Positions 36,045-44,209 of a stretch of DNA of 64,000 nt are shown here, in pieces. The translations under genes were made by a program, and so were the position numbers. Numbering within the stretch: position 1 is the stretch's first letter; each line of letters begins with the position of its first letter. Where the stretch lies: assembly GCF_003315795.1 (NCBI RefSeq), contig NZ_QMEY01000002.1, positions 558,001 through 622,000 on the forward strand, in the 5' to 3' direction. The notes beneath the pieces were generated by a model that searched no databases, was not told the DNA's origin, and saw only the letters and a program-made list of their open reading frames with translations. Source of the DNA: Spongiactinospora rosea. GTDB lineage: Bacteria; Actinomycetota; Actinomycetes; Streptosporangiales; Streptosporangiaceae.

Positions 36045-36245
36045 CTCACGCTCCTTGCCGAGCGGTGTCCACTGCCTGCGGACACCAGCGGACAGCGTTC
36101 TCCTGGCCCCTACTCTCCGCACCGGAGACGCTACTCGCAACCGCTTGGCATCGACTGGTTTTCCCCTGTCAATGCCGATCAAAGCGGCCCCGCCCGAGCG
36201 CTCACAACGCACGGACGGGGCCTTGATCGCAGAGGAGTGCGATCC

Positions 36246-36413
36246 GTGAGCGATGATAGACCGTACGTAGCACCCAAAGGGGACATCTACGGATCCACCG
36301 CCCCAGGCGACGACCTGTTCCTCGTCTGGGAGGTGCAATCCGGCCGCGGCGGTCTCTTCCCTGTCATCACAGCGCGGGCGACGACCGAAATGATGCGAAT
36401 CAACTTCACCTGA
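36246..36413 (+). CDS. Small protein of unknown function (55 aa)
   Basis: The GTG at 36246 has a well-placed AGGAG 8 nt upstream, and codon use is normal for this DNA. The product (KGDIYGSTAPGDDLFLVWEV ... LFPVITARATTEMMRINFT) is acidic, soluble and without a known motif. It is divergent from the XRE regulator (202-nt shared upstream region), an arrangement common for XRE/small-protein pairs. The stop overlaps the next start (TGATG). Confidence 0.55.
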   Translation: MSDDRPYVAPKGDIYGSTAPGDDLFLVWEVQSGRGGLFPVITARATTEMMRINFT

Positions 36414-36643
36414 TGCCAGAGCCGAACACACCGCAGCCGTGGGCAGACAAAGCGGACGCCCAGATCCGACGGCAGCGGCGCTCGAAACACGGTGAGCGAC
36501 CACGACACGCACTGAACACCGGGGCGGCAGAAATGCCGCACAACGAGCTGGAGCCAGAACCCACGGCACCTCAGAACACCGACGTCGGGCGCAGCCCGAC
36601 GCCAAGAAGAACGTCCGAGCGACAGCGAGGGCCACGCCCTTAA
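36413..36643 (+). CDS. Small basic protein of unknown function, coupled to the preceding gene
   Basis: A 76-codon frame starting by TGATG overlap with the 55-aa gene. The product is Pro/Arg-rich (RRQRRSKHGERPRH, SPTPRRTSERQRG) and probably disordered. The overlap suggests real coupling; the low-complexity composition argues for caution. Confidence 0.35.
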   Translation: MPEPNTPQPWADKADAQIRRQRRSKHGERPRHALNTGAAEMPHNELEPEPTAPQNTDVGRSPTPRRTSERQRGPRP

Positions 36644-36751
36644 GGCCCGCACCCCGGCGGCGGCGGTGGGCCGCCTTCGTGACGGCCGGTACCCCATCAT
36701 GTGATGAAACGATGACAACGCGGCCGATCGTCGCGAACCGCTGCTTGCCTG

Positions 36752-37528
36752 ATGGCCATGCAAGCGATGAACCTCATTTCTCGGATGTCGGCGGCCCTGG
36801 CCGTCGCGGTCGCGCTGGCCGGATGCGGCGCGGCTGCCGTCACCGCGACCCCGGCTCGTACCGCGACCCCGGCCCCCACCGCGACCGGCGTCAAGGTGCT
36901 CTGGATGGGCGACTCCATCGCGGGCGCGCAGGCCCCGGCCGTGGCGGCGGCACTCACCGCCGCCGGGGTGGCGGTCAAGGACGCCACCTCCGCCGGCGGC
37001 GGCAATGTCGTCGCCGGTGGGCACGAGGTGACCACCATGGGGGCGGCGGACACCTGGAAGCGGCTACAGAAGGAGATCGCCTCCTTCCGGCCCACGGTGA
37101 TCGCGTACCAGATCACCGCCTACGACTGGGGCACCACCCGGCAGCAGCTCGCCGCCTACCGCAAACTGGCCCGGACCGCCGGGGACGCCAAAGCCCGACT
37201 CGTCCTCATATCTCCCCCACCGTTCAAGATCGACGACTTCTTCCGGCCGCATGAGAAGGCGATCAGGAGCGCCCCCGCGATGGCCGCCAAAGCCGGGAAC
37301 GCCACCTTCCTGGACACCGCCGACCTCTGGGGCGACGACCCCGCCGCCGACCGGGCCCAGCGTGCCAAGGACGGCATCCATTCCTGTCAGCAGGGTTCGG
37401 CGGCCTTCGCCGCGTGGTTCGCCAAGCGGCTCGGCGAGCTGACCGGCTTCACCCCGGCCGCCCCCGCCGCGTGGGCCACCGGGCGATGGACCGGCGACGA
37501 GCGTTTCGGCAAGCTCGGCTGCGGCTGA
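36752..37528 (+). CDS. SGNH/GDSL-like hydrolase lipoprotein
   Basis: A 258-residue exported protein with a lipobox (ALAGC, Cys near residue 25) and a Thr/Pro linker. An SGNH-like fold follows: block I LWMGDSIAGAQ (nucleophile Ser) and block V DGIHSCQQG (Asp/His). Together with the membrane acyltransferase that follows by TGATG overlap it recalls OafA-type O-acetylation systems, where acyltransferase-3 and SGNH domains cooperate on a surface glycan. The exact ATG (36752, or 36767 giving a tidier signal peptide) is uncertain. Confidence 0.8.
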   Translation: MAMQAMNLISRMSAALAVAVALAGCGAAAVTATPARTATPAPTATGVKVLWMGDSIAGAQAPAVAAALTAAGVAVKDATSAGGGNVVAGGHEVTTMGAADTWKRLQKEIASFRPTVIAYQITAYDWGTTRQQLAAYRKLARTAGDAKARLVLISPPPFKIDDFFRPHEKAIRSAPAMAAKAGNATFLDTADLWGDDPAADRAQRAKDGIHSCQQGSAAFAAWFAKRLGELTGFTPAAPAAWATGRWTGDERFGKLGCG

Positions 37529-38703
37529 TGGTCACGGTTCCGCGCCGTCCGCACATCGGCGCGCTGGACGGCCTGCGCGGGCTCGCCGTCGCCGCGGTCC
37601 TGCTGTTCCACGCCGGGCACCTGCGCGGCGGGTTCCTGGGCGTGGACCTGTTCTTCGTGCTGTCCGGCTTGCTGATCACCGGCCTGCTGCTCAACGAGCG
37701 CGGCGGCCTGATGGACTTCTGGGCGCGCAGGGCCCGCCGCCTGCTGCCCGCGCTGACCGTCATGGTCATCGGGACGTTGCTGCTGGCCTGGGCGTTCGCC
37801 GGACCGGCGATGCTGCGCGCCGCCCTCCAGGACACGCCGTGGGTGGTCGTCCAGAGCGCGAACTGGCACTTCATCGCCGACCGGATCGGCTACTGGAACG
37901 CGTCCGGCACCCGCCTGTTCGCACACCTGTGGAGCATCGGCGTCGAGTGGCAGTTCTACCTGGCCTGGCCGGTGGTGGTGGCGGTGGCCGGAAGGGGGCC
38001 GGGCGGGCAGCGGCGGATCGCGCTGGTCGCGGGGGCGGGCGCGCTGGTCTCGCTGTTCCTGATGATCAGGCTGGGCTCGGCCGTGGACACCACCCGCGCC
38101 TACGAAGGCACCGACACCCGGGCGTTCGCCCTGCTGCTCGGCGCGGCGGCGGCAACCGCGCCGGTCCGGGGGGTGGTGGCGCGGCTGTCCCGGCGGACCG
38201 TGGACATGATCTGTGTTCCGCTGCTGTGCGGGCTGCTCGCCGCCTGGGCGCTGACCGGCGGGGAACGGGCCCCGGGCCTGTTCCAGGGCGGGATGTTCGC
38301 CCACTCGCTGGCCTGTGCGGTACTGATCGCGCTGCTCGCCCACGCTCCGGACGGCTTGGTGGGCCGAGCGGTCGGCAGCGTCATGCCACGCAGACTGGGC
38401 GAGGTCTCCTACAGCCTGTACCTGTGGCACTGGCCGGTTTACCTGCTGCTTCCCCGGCCGCTCGGCGGGCTGGACGGCTGGGGCTGGACCATGGCCGCCA
38501 TCGGGGTGTCGCTCGCGGCTGCGGTAGTGTCGAAGGCCGTCGTCGAGGACCCGGTACGCCTGCGCGCCCGGTGGGCCGCCGGGCGGCGCGGATGGGCGGC
38601 CCTGGCCGCCGCGGCGCTGGTCACGGCAGGACTGTGGGCGGCGATACCGCGGCCGGAGCCGGGCGCCGGGACGGTCGATGTGAGCAGGCTCGGCCTGCCG
38701 TAG
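37528..38703 (+). CDS. Acyltransferase-3 family membrane protein (OafA-like)
   Basis: This 391-residue protein has about ten membrane segments. It starts with GALDGLRGLAVAAVLLFHAGH (family His and Arg), then FLGVDLFFVLSGLLIT, RRARRLLPAL and SYSLYLWHWPVYLLL, the standard acyltransferase-3 markers. It moves an acyl group, usually acetyl, across the membrane onto a sugar. The SGNH domain often fused to its C-terminus is here encoded by the overlapping upstream gene. Confidence 0.9.
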   Translation: MVTVPRRPHIGALDGLRGLAVAAVLLFHAGHLRGGFLGVDLFFVLSGLLITGLLLNERGGLMDFWARRARRLLPALTVMVIGTLLLAWAFAGPAMLRAALQDTPWVVVQSANWHFIADRIGYWNASGTRLFAHLWSIGVEWQFYLAWPVVVAVAGRGPGGQRRIALVAGAGALVSLFLMIRLGSAVDTTRAYEGTDTRAFALLLGAAAATAPVRGVVARLSRRTVDMICVPLLCGLLAAWALTGGERAPGLFQGGMFAHSLACAVLIALLAHAPDGLVGRAVGSVMPRRLGEVSYSLYLWHWPVYLLLPRPLGGLDGWGWTMAAIGVSLAAAVVSKAVVEDPVRLRARWAAGRRGWAALAAAALVTAGLWAAIPRPEPGAGTVDVSRLGLP

Positions 38704-38714
38704 CCGGAGAGATC

Positions 38715-39302
38715 ATGCGCAACAACGATGGCCAACGCACGCCGCCCCGCGGACGCCTGCGACGGCACGGCCATGGACGCGGAAGGCGACAACGGGGCGT
38801 GGTGGCTGTCTTGGTTGCGGTGGTGGTGGGGGTGGCGGGGTGTGGGATCGCCGACACTGGGGTCAGTGCTGCCGGGCCGCCGGTGAGCGGTGGGTTCACC
38901 GAGAGTAGTGGACGGCTGCTGCGGGTGTACTTCGTCACCCGGCAGGGCACGTGGCCGGTGTCGCGGCCGGCACTGGACGGGGATCTGTTGCCGCAGGCCA
39001 TGGCGGCGCTGCGGGCCGGTCCGACGGCGGCCGAGCGGGCCCGTGGGCTGGGCACCGAGCTGCCCGCGACGGCGCAGCCGTTCAAGGCGACCGCCTCCGG
39101 CGGCCGGGTGGAGCTGCGCCTGCCCTGGCAGGTCCGGGAGCTGCCGGCGGTGGCGGTGAGCCAGTTGGTCTGTACGGCGGCCACCGCCGCCGGCGTCACC
39201 GTCGTGGACGTCTTCGAGCCGCGCACGGACGACACCCCCTGGCCGGTCCGGTGCGACCCCGGCGGAGCCGCCGTCCCCGCCGAGCAGGAGGGCGCCTCAT
39301 GA
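38715..39302 (+). CDS. Lipoprotein with GerMN domain, sensor-operon partner
   Basis: A 195-residue protein with an Arg/His-rich cytoplasmic start, a hydrophobic segment with lipobox (GVAGCG), and one GerMN-like domain (LLRVYFVTRQGTWP ... LPQAMAALRAGPTAAERARG). It starts 11 nt after the acyltransferase stop, and its stop overlaps the response-regulator start (ATGA). Envelope-stress operons such as cseA-cseB-cseC also put a lipoprotein before a response regulator and kinase, so it may modulate the kinase. Confidence 0.82.
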   Translation: MRNNDGQRTPPRGRLRRHGHGRGRRQRGVVAVLVAVVVGVAGCGIADTGVSAAGPPVSGGFTESSGRLLRVYFVTRQGTWPVSRPALDGDLLPQAMAALRAGPTAAERARGLGTELPATAQPFKATASGGRVELRLPWQVRELPAVAVSQLVCTAATAAGVTVVDVFEPRTDDTPWPVRCDPGGAAVPAEQEGAS

Positions 39303-39985
39303 GCCGGGTGTTGCTGATCGAGGACGATCCGGCCGTGCGGCGCGGGGTGAGTCTCGGGCTGCGTCATCGGGGCCATGAGGTGCTCGTGGTCTCGACCGGG
39401 GAGGACGGCCTGGCCGAACTCGTCGCGAGCGCCCCCGACGTCGTACTGCTGGACCTGATGCTGCCCGGTATGAGCGGTCTTGCCACCTGCCGCCGCATTC
39501 GCGCCTTCAGTCAGGTCCCCATCGTGATCCTTTCCGCGCGGGCCGACGACGTGGACGTCGTGGTGGGCCTGGAGGCCGGGGCGGACGACTACGTGATCAA
39601 GCCCGCCAGCGGCGAGGTCATCGAGGCGCGCATCCGCGCGGTGCTCCGGCGTACCGCGCAGGCCGCCGCACCGGGCCAGGCGGCCCGTACCGCGCACGGC
39701 GACCTGCTCATCGACCGGACCGCGCTGCGCGTGCTCAAGCACGGCGCCGAACTCGCCCTCGCCCCCACCGAGCTGAAGCTGCTGCTGTTCCTGTCGGCCG
39801 CGCCCGAGCAGACCTTCAGCCGCCAGCAGCTCCTCGAACAGGTCTGGGAGCACACCTTCCACGGTGACTACCGGCTGGTGGACGCGTGCGTGATGCGGCT
39901 GCGGGCCAAGATCGAGGACGACCCGCGCAGCCCCCGGTACATCCAGACCGTACGCGGCTTCGGCTACCGGTTCGGCCCGCTGTGA
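39299..39985 (+). CDS. OmpR/PhoB-family response regulator
   Basis: A 228-residue protein: receiver domain with IEDD, phospho-acceptor Asp52 in VVLLDLMLPG, the Thr/Ser position in ILSAR and Lys in VIKPAS, then a winged-helix output domain (ELKLLLFLSAAPEQTFSRQQLLEQVW ... RGFGYRFG). The receiver KPA(F/S) motif has Ser-Gly where F-x is common. It overlaps the lipoprotein gene and the kinase gene by 4 nt on each side. Confidence 0.92.
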   Translation: MSRVLLIEDDPAVRRGVSLGLRHRGHEVLVVSTGEDGLAELVASAPDVVLLDLMLPGMSGLATCRRIRAFSQVPIVILSARADDVDVVVGLEAGADDYVIKPASGEVIEARIRAVLRRTAQAAAPGQAARTAHGDLLIDRTALRVLKHGAELALAPTELKLLLFLSAAPEQTFSRQQLLEQVWEHTFHGDYRLVDACVMRLRAKIEDDPRSPRYIQTVRGFGYRFGPL

Positions 39986-41424
39986 TCCGCCCGCGCCTCG
40001 CCCGTGGCCTGCGTACGCATCTGGTCCTGGCGTTCCTGCTGGTCTCCGCGCTGAGTGCGGTGACCGCCGCCGCGATCACCTTCCGCCAGGGCCGTACCGC
40101 GATCGTGGAACGCGCCCAGGCCGACGTACTCCAGGAGCTGCGCGCCCACCTCGGCTCCCGCGCGCCCGACCTGCCCGCCGACCCCACCGTGCCGGACCTG
40201 CGCACCCTGGCGGTGCAACTGGACCGCGCGGCCGGTCCGCGCGGCTGGCGTACCGCCCTGTCCTACCGTGGCGGCCCGCTGATCAGCGCGGGGGCGCAGG
40301 CCCCGCCGCTGCCCGCGCCGCTGCGCGCCCGCGCGGTCGCGGCGACCACCGCGCTGGCCCAGCGTTTCCACCATGAACGCACGCCGTGGCTGGCCGTGGC
40401 CCTGCCGGTGGTCGCCGGCAACCGCGCCGACGACGGCCCGCCGCTCGTCGTCTACGCCTCCTTCTCCCTCGCCTCCCAGCAGCAGGATGTGGACACCCTG
40501 GCCGCCGCCGCCCGCGCCGGGGCGCTGCCGGTGGCGCTGGCCGCCGTCATCCCCGCGCTGCTGGCCGCGCGGCGGCTGCTGCGCCCGGTACGGCGGCTGC
40601 GGACGGCCGCCGAGCGGATGGCGGCGGGCGTACTGGACACCCGGGTGAGCGTGACCGGCGACGACGAACTCGCCGACCTCGCCCGCACCTTCAACACCAT
40701 GGCGGCCACACTGGAGGCCGACGCCGCGGCGCTGCGCGCCATGGAGGCGCGGGCGCGCAGGTTCGCCGCCGACGTCTCGCACGAGCTGCGCACGCCGCTG
40801 GCGGCCATGTCGGCCGTGACCGAGGTCCTGGACGCCGACGCCGCCTCCGGCAGGCTCGCCCCGCTCACCGCCGAGGCGCTGACCCTGGTCTCCGACGAGA
40901 CCCGCAAGCTGACCCGCCTGGTCGAGGACCTGATCGAGGTGTCCCGCTTCGACGCGGGCGCCGCCGTACTCCACCTGGACGAGGTCGATCTCGGCGAGCT
41001 GGTCGCCAAGACGCTGGCGCTGCGGCACTGGCCCGGCCGGGTGCGCGCCGACGTACCCGAAGGGCTGCGCGCCCGGCTCGACCCGCGCCGCGTCGATGTG
41101 ATCCTGGCCAACCTGGTCGGCAACGCGCTGCGGCACGGCGGCCCCGCTGTGTCGGTGCTCGTCCGGGCCAGGGCGGCGGACGACACCGGCCAGATCGTGA
41201 TCACCGTCTCCGACGACGGGCCGGGCATCCCGGCCGACCTGCTGCCGCACGTCTTCGACCGGTTCACCAAGGGCGACGCCGCCCGCGCCCGGACCGAGGG
41301 GAGCGGCCTCGGCCTCGCCATCGCCGCCGAGAACGCCCGACTGCACGGCGGCGCGCTCACCGCCGCCAATGCCCCCGATGGCGGCGCGATATTCACGCTG
41401 GTACTGCCCGGAGCAACGGATTGA
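39982..41424 (+). CDS. Sensor histidine kinase
   Basis: A 480-residue kinase with two membrane segments (about 14-33 and 175-195) around an extracellular sensor domain, a HAMP linker (LRPVRRLRTAAERMAAGVLDTRV), the H-box with His267 in ADVSHELRTPLA, and N-, G1- and G2-box ATPase motifs (NLVGNALRHGG, DDGPGIP, GSGLGLAIA). The GTG start overlaps the regulator stop (GTGA). It phosphorylates the upstream response regulator. Confidence 0.92.
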   Translation: MIRPRLARGLRTHLVLAFLLVSALSAVTAAAITFRQGRTAIVERAQADVLQELRAHLGSRAPDLPADPTVPDLRTLAVQLDRAAGPRGWRTALSYRGGPLISAGAQAPPLPAPLRARAVAATTALAQRFHHERTPWLAVALPVVAGNRADDGPPLVVYASFSLASQQQDVDTLAAAARAGALPVALAAVIPALLAARRLLRPVRRLRTAAERMAAGVLDTRVSVTGDDELADLARTFNTMAATLEADAAALRAMEARARRFAADVSHELRTPLAAMSAVTEVLDADAASGRLAPLTAEALTLVSDETRKLTRLVEDLIEVSRFDAGAAVLHLDEVDLGELVAKTLALRHWPGRVRADVPEGLRARLDPRRVDVILANLVGNALRHGGPAVSVLVRARAADDTGQIVITVSDDGPGIPADLLPHVFDRFTKGDAARARTEGSGLGLAIAAENARLHGGALTAANAPDGGAIFTLVLPGATD

Positions 41425-41945
41425 GACGGCGATTGTAGGGAATCCGGGGCGGGCCGCGTAACCCCGGCCGTAGTCCGATTGTGGCCATCGATCCGGCCGG
41501 TCCCGAGGGCGACCGCAAAAGCGTCGTTCAAGTGCGGAAGGCCGTTCAAGTGCGAACGGAACGCGCTGGCCGGAGGCGCGGCGCCGATCCGGCGGCGCGT
41601 CCGTCCGCCCTGCTCATGACCAGGGGCGCCAGCGCCAATGGGAGCACTCTCGAAATGGCATCAATACCTCCCCGCATTACGGTATATCGGCACATTGTGA
41701 AGACGCGACGCCACAACGTATTATCGCGCCGAACCGGCTATCGCGCTCCGCGGCCTATGGCTCGCCTGTTTCCTATGTGCGGATTCCCCTGGGCTCAGTG
41801 ACGGCCGGTTCTTGGCGCTTCAGATCGGCACGACGCCCTGTACCACCGACCGCGGCCTCCCGCATGGCCGCCGTCGGGTTTGGGTGTGTTCGCTCTCCAG
41901 AAGACAGGGGCCTGCGTGGCTCCCGCCCGAGAGGACACCAAGACC
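41425..41945. other. Promoter-containing gap before the AurF-like gene
   Basis: 520 bp without a convincing gene. It is AT-richer around 41650-41770, where the promoter of the N-oxygenase gene is expected. The 20 bases at 41526-41560 contain GTTCAAGTGCG twice, 21 nt apart, a possible regulator half-site pair. Confidence 0.4.
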
Positions 41946-42881
41946 ATGTCTGATTCGCTCGCCTACCGTAGTGCGTTCGGCAACTGGGAACAGCGCGCGA
42001 GTGTGCGCACCGGCCCGAGGCGCACGATCGACTCCAACGAAAAGGTGATCTACTTCCCGCCGGAGCTGGTGCCCATCAGCAGTCATCCGCTGGTCACGGC
42101 CCGCGAGGACGGTACCGAGATCCGCCTGCTCACCCGCAGGCTGTATCAGTACCTCCACTTCACCAGCGAGCTGGAAGCCCTCGCGGTGATGCCCGTCGCC
42201 CAGCTCATCTCCCGGGGCGTCGCGGGCATCGACCTGCCCGGCAACATGCGCGAGGACGCGTTCAAGATCGTCACGGACGAGGCGTGGCACGCCCAGTTCT
42301 CCTACGACCTGCTCCGCCAGGTCGAGTCCCAGAGCGGCCTCGCGGCCGGAGAGATCGGGGACCCGAGCTTCCTGACCCGCCTCAAGAAGATCGGCGGGCG
42401 CATGGATCCCAGCCTGCGCGGCTTACAGGACCTGCTGTTCTGTGTGGTCAGCGAAACGTTGATCTCGGCCATCCTGACCAACCTGCCGCAGGACGACCGG
42501 CTCCCGGACGGCGTGCGAGAGCTGGTCCAGGACCATGCGCTGGACGAGGGCAAGCACCACGCCTACTTCCGGGACTTCCTCAAGTACTTCTGGCACGCTC
42601 TGAGCACGAGTGAGCGACGGGCGATCGGCCCGTTCGTGCCCGAGTTGGTGTACGCCTTCCTGGAGCCCGACTATGCGATGTTCGAGCAAGGGCTGCTGGC
42701 CGAAGGCTTCACCCCCGAAGAGGCCCGGCAGATCGTCACCGAGTCGTATCCGCGTGCGACCGTCCGTGCGGACGTCGCGCAGGCGGGCCGCCCGGTGACC
42801 CGGTACCTCACCGAACTCGGCGCGATGGACGACAGCCGGACCCACGCCGCCTTCACCGAGCACAAGCTGCTCATCGGCTGA
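41946..42881 (+). CDS. AurF-like diiron N-oxygenase family protein
   Basis: A 311-residue helical protein with the AurF/CmlI diiron signature. Ligands are one Glu in TSELEALAV, Glu112/His115 in DEAWHAQ, Glu170 in VSETLIS, and His197/Glu201/His204 in HALDEGKHH, so the full set is present. Family members oxidise aromatic or aliphatic amines to hydroxylamines, oximes or nitro groups. Codon 160 is TTA. An MFS exporter gene follows 24 nt downstream, so the two may form a small biosynthesis/efflux unit. The ATG has only a weak GAGAGGA 15 nt upstream; an in-frame GTG at 41916 is an alternative. Confidence 0.82.
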   Translation: MSDSLAYRSAFGNWEQRASVRTGPRRTIDSNEKVIYFPPELVPISSHPLVTAREDGTEIRLLTRRLYQYLHFTSELEALAVMPVAQLISRGVAGIDLPGNMREDAFKIVTDEAWHAQFSYDLLRQVESQSGLAAGEIGDPSFLTRLKKIGGRMDPSLRGLQDLLFCVVSETLISAILTNLPQDDRLPDGVRELVQDHALDEGKHHAYFRDFLKYFWHALSTSERRAIGPFVPELVYAFLEPDYAMFEQGLLAEGFTPEEARQIVTESYPRATVRADVAQAGRPVTRYLTELGAMDDSRTHAAFTEHKLLIG

Positions 42882-42905
42882 CAGAAGCCAACAGAAAGGG
42901 ACCGC

Positions 42906-44111
42906 ATGACCGAACCGTGCCCGCCCGCCGCCCCGGGACCCTGGTGGCGGGCGGGCCGGTTCCCGCTGTTCACCGCCGCGCGCGGGCTGTCGGTGACCGG
43001 CGACCTGGCCGCGCTCTCGGCGCTCACCGTGCACGTCTTCCAGGACACCGCCTCCGGGGCGGCGGTCAGCGGGCTGTTCGCGGTACGGGTGCTGCCCCGG
43101 CTGTTCGGCACGCTGGCCGGGGGGCTCAGCGACCGGGTGGACCCGCGGCGGCTGATCATCTGCTGCGATCTGATCTCCTGCGCGGTGTTCGTGCTCATCG
43201 CCTGGACCCGGCCCGGGTACGGGATGATCCTGGCCTTGGTGCTGGTCGCCGAGTCGGCCGCGACCGTGACCGCGCCCGCCGCCCAGGCCCTGGTGGCCCG
43301 GACCGTCCCCGCGCACGCGCTGGGCCGGGCCAACGGGCTGCTGATGGCGGTCACCGCGCTCGGGTTCGCCTCGGGGGCGGCGATCGGCGGCCTGGCCGCG
43401 ACCACGCTCGGGTACCAGTACGCCCTGCTGGTCAACGCCTGCTCGTTCGTGCTGTCGGCGGCCCTGGTGGCCGCGCTGCCCCGGGTGCCCGTGGTGCGGG
43501 ACGACGACGACCGCGGCTTCCTGGCGGCGACCCGGGCGGGGCTGGGCCGGCTGCGCCGCGACCGGCAGGCCGCCGCCGTGGCCGTGGCCACGATCGGCGT
43601 CACGTTCGCCGCCTCCATCGACCGGCCCGCGCTGGTCGTACTGACCCAGCGCGACCTCGCCGGCGGCTCCGGCCTGGCGTACGGGCTGGCGCTGGGCGGC
43701 ATCAGCGTCGGCGCGCTGGTCGCCACGCTGCTGATGGGACGCCTGCGGGCGCTGACCCCCTCGGCGGGCGTGCTGGTGGCGGGCATCGCCGTGGAAGCCG
43801 CGGGCCATCTCGGCATGGGCCTGGCCCCGGCGGTCGCCGTCGTCGTCATCGGCGCGGCCGTCGCCGGGTTCGGGGACGGCATGGAGGGCGTCACCGCGAT
43901 CACCTTGCTACAGCGGGCCGGGGGGAGTTCGGTGGGGCTGGTGATGGGGGCCGTACTGAGCGGTGCGTACCTGGCGGACGCCACCGGCTCCCTGCTCGGC
44001 GGCCTCATCGTGGGCGCGGCCGGGCCGCGCTGGACCTTCGGCCTGTCGGCCGCGCTGATGCTCGCGTGCGCGGCGGCCCCCTGGTACGCCCGGCGTTCCG
44101 CGCCTCCGTGA
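42906..44111 (+). CDS. MFS exporter (EntS/MFS_3-like)
   Basis: A 401-residue, twelve-segment transporter with the MFS loop GLSDRVDPRRLI and the halves separated by RGFLAATRAGLGRLRRDRQ. Family members export siderophores and antibiotics. It starts 24 nt after the AurF-like gene after an AGAAAGGGA site, so it probably exports or detoxifies the product of that enzyme. Confidence 0.88.
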   Translation: MTEPCPPAAPGPWWRAGRFPLFTAARGLSVTGDLAALSALTVHVFQDTASGAAVSGLFAVRVLPRLFGTLAGGLSDRVDPRRLIICCDLISCAVFVLIAWTRPGYGMILALVLVAESAATVTAPAAQALVARTVPAHALGRANGLLMAVTALGFASGAAIGGLAATTLGYQYALLVNACSFVLSAALVAALPRVPVVRDDDDRGFLAATRAGLGRLRRDRQAAAVAVATIGVTFAASIDRPALVVLTQRDLAGGSGLAYGLALGGISVGALVATLLMGRLRALTPSAGVLVAGIAVEAAGHLGMGLAPAVAVVVIGAAVAGFGDGMEGVTAITLLQRAGGSSVGLVMGAVLSGAYLADATGSLLGGLIVGAAGPRWTFGLSAALMLACAAAPWYARRSAPP

Positions 44112-44209
44112 GGCGCACACGCGCCAAGGAACGGCAAAGCCGCCACCAGGGCGGCGATGGCCTGGTAATCCTTGCGCGAAGCGTTACGCCGATCACCGTG
44201 GGGGGCACG

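Noticed and set aside
41481..41801. A 106-codon plus-strand frame after the kinase gene
   Set aside because: No ribosome site or family pattern, and its composition changes abruptly within the frame.
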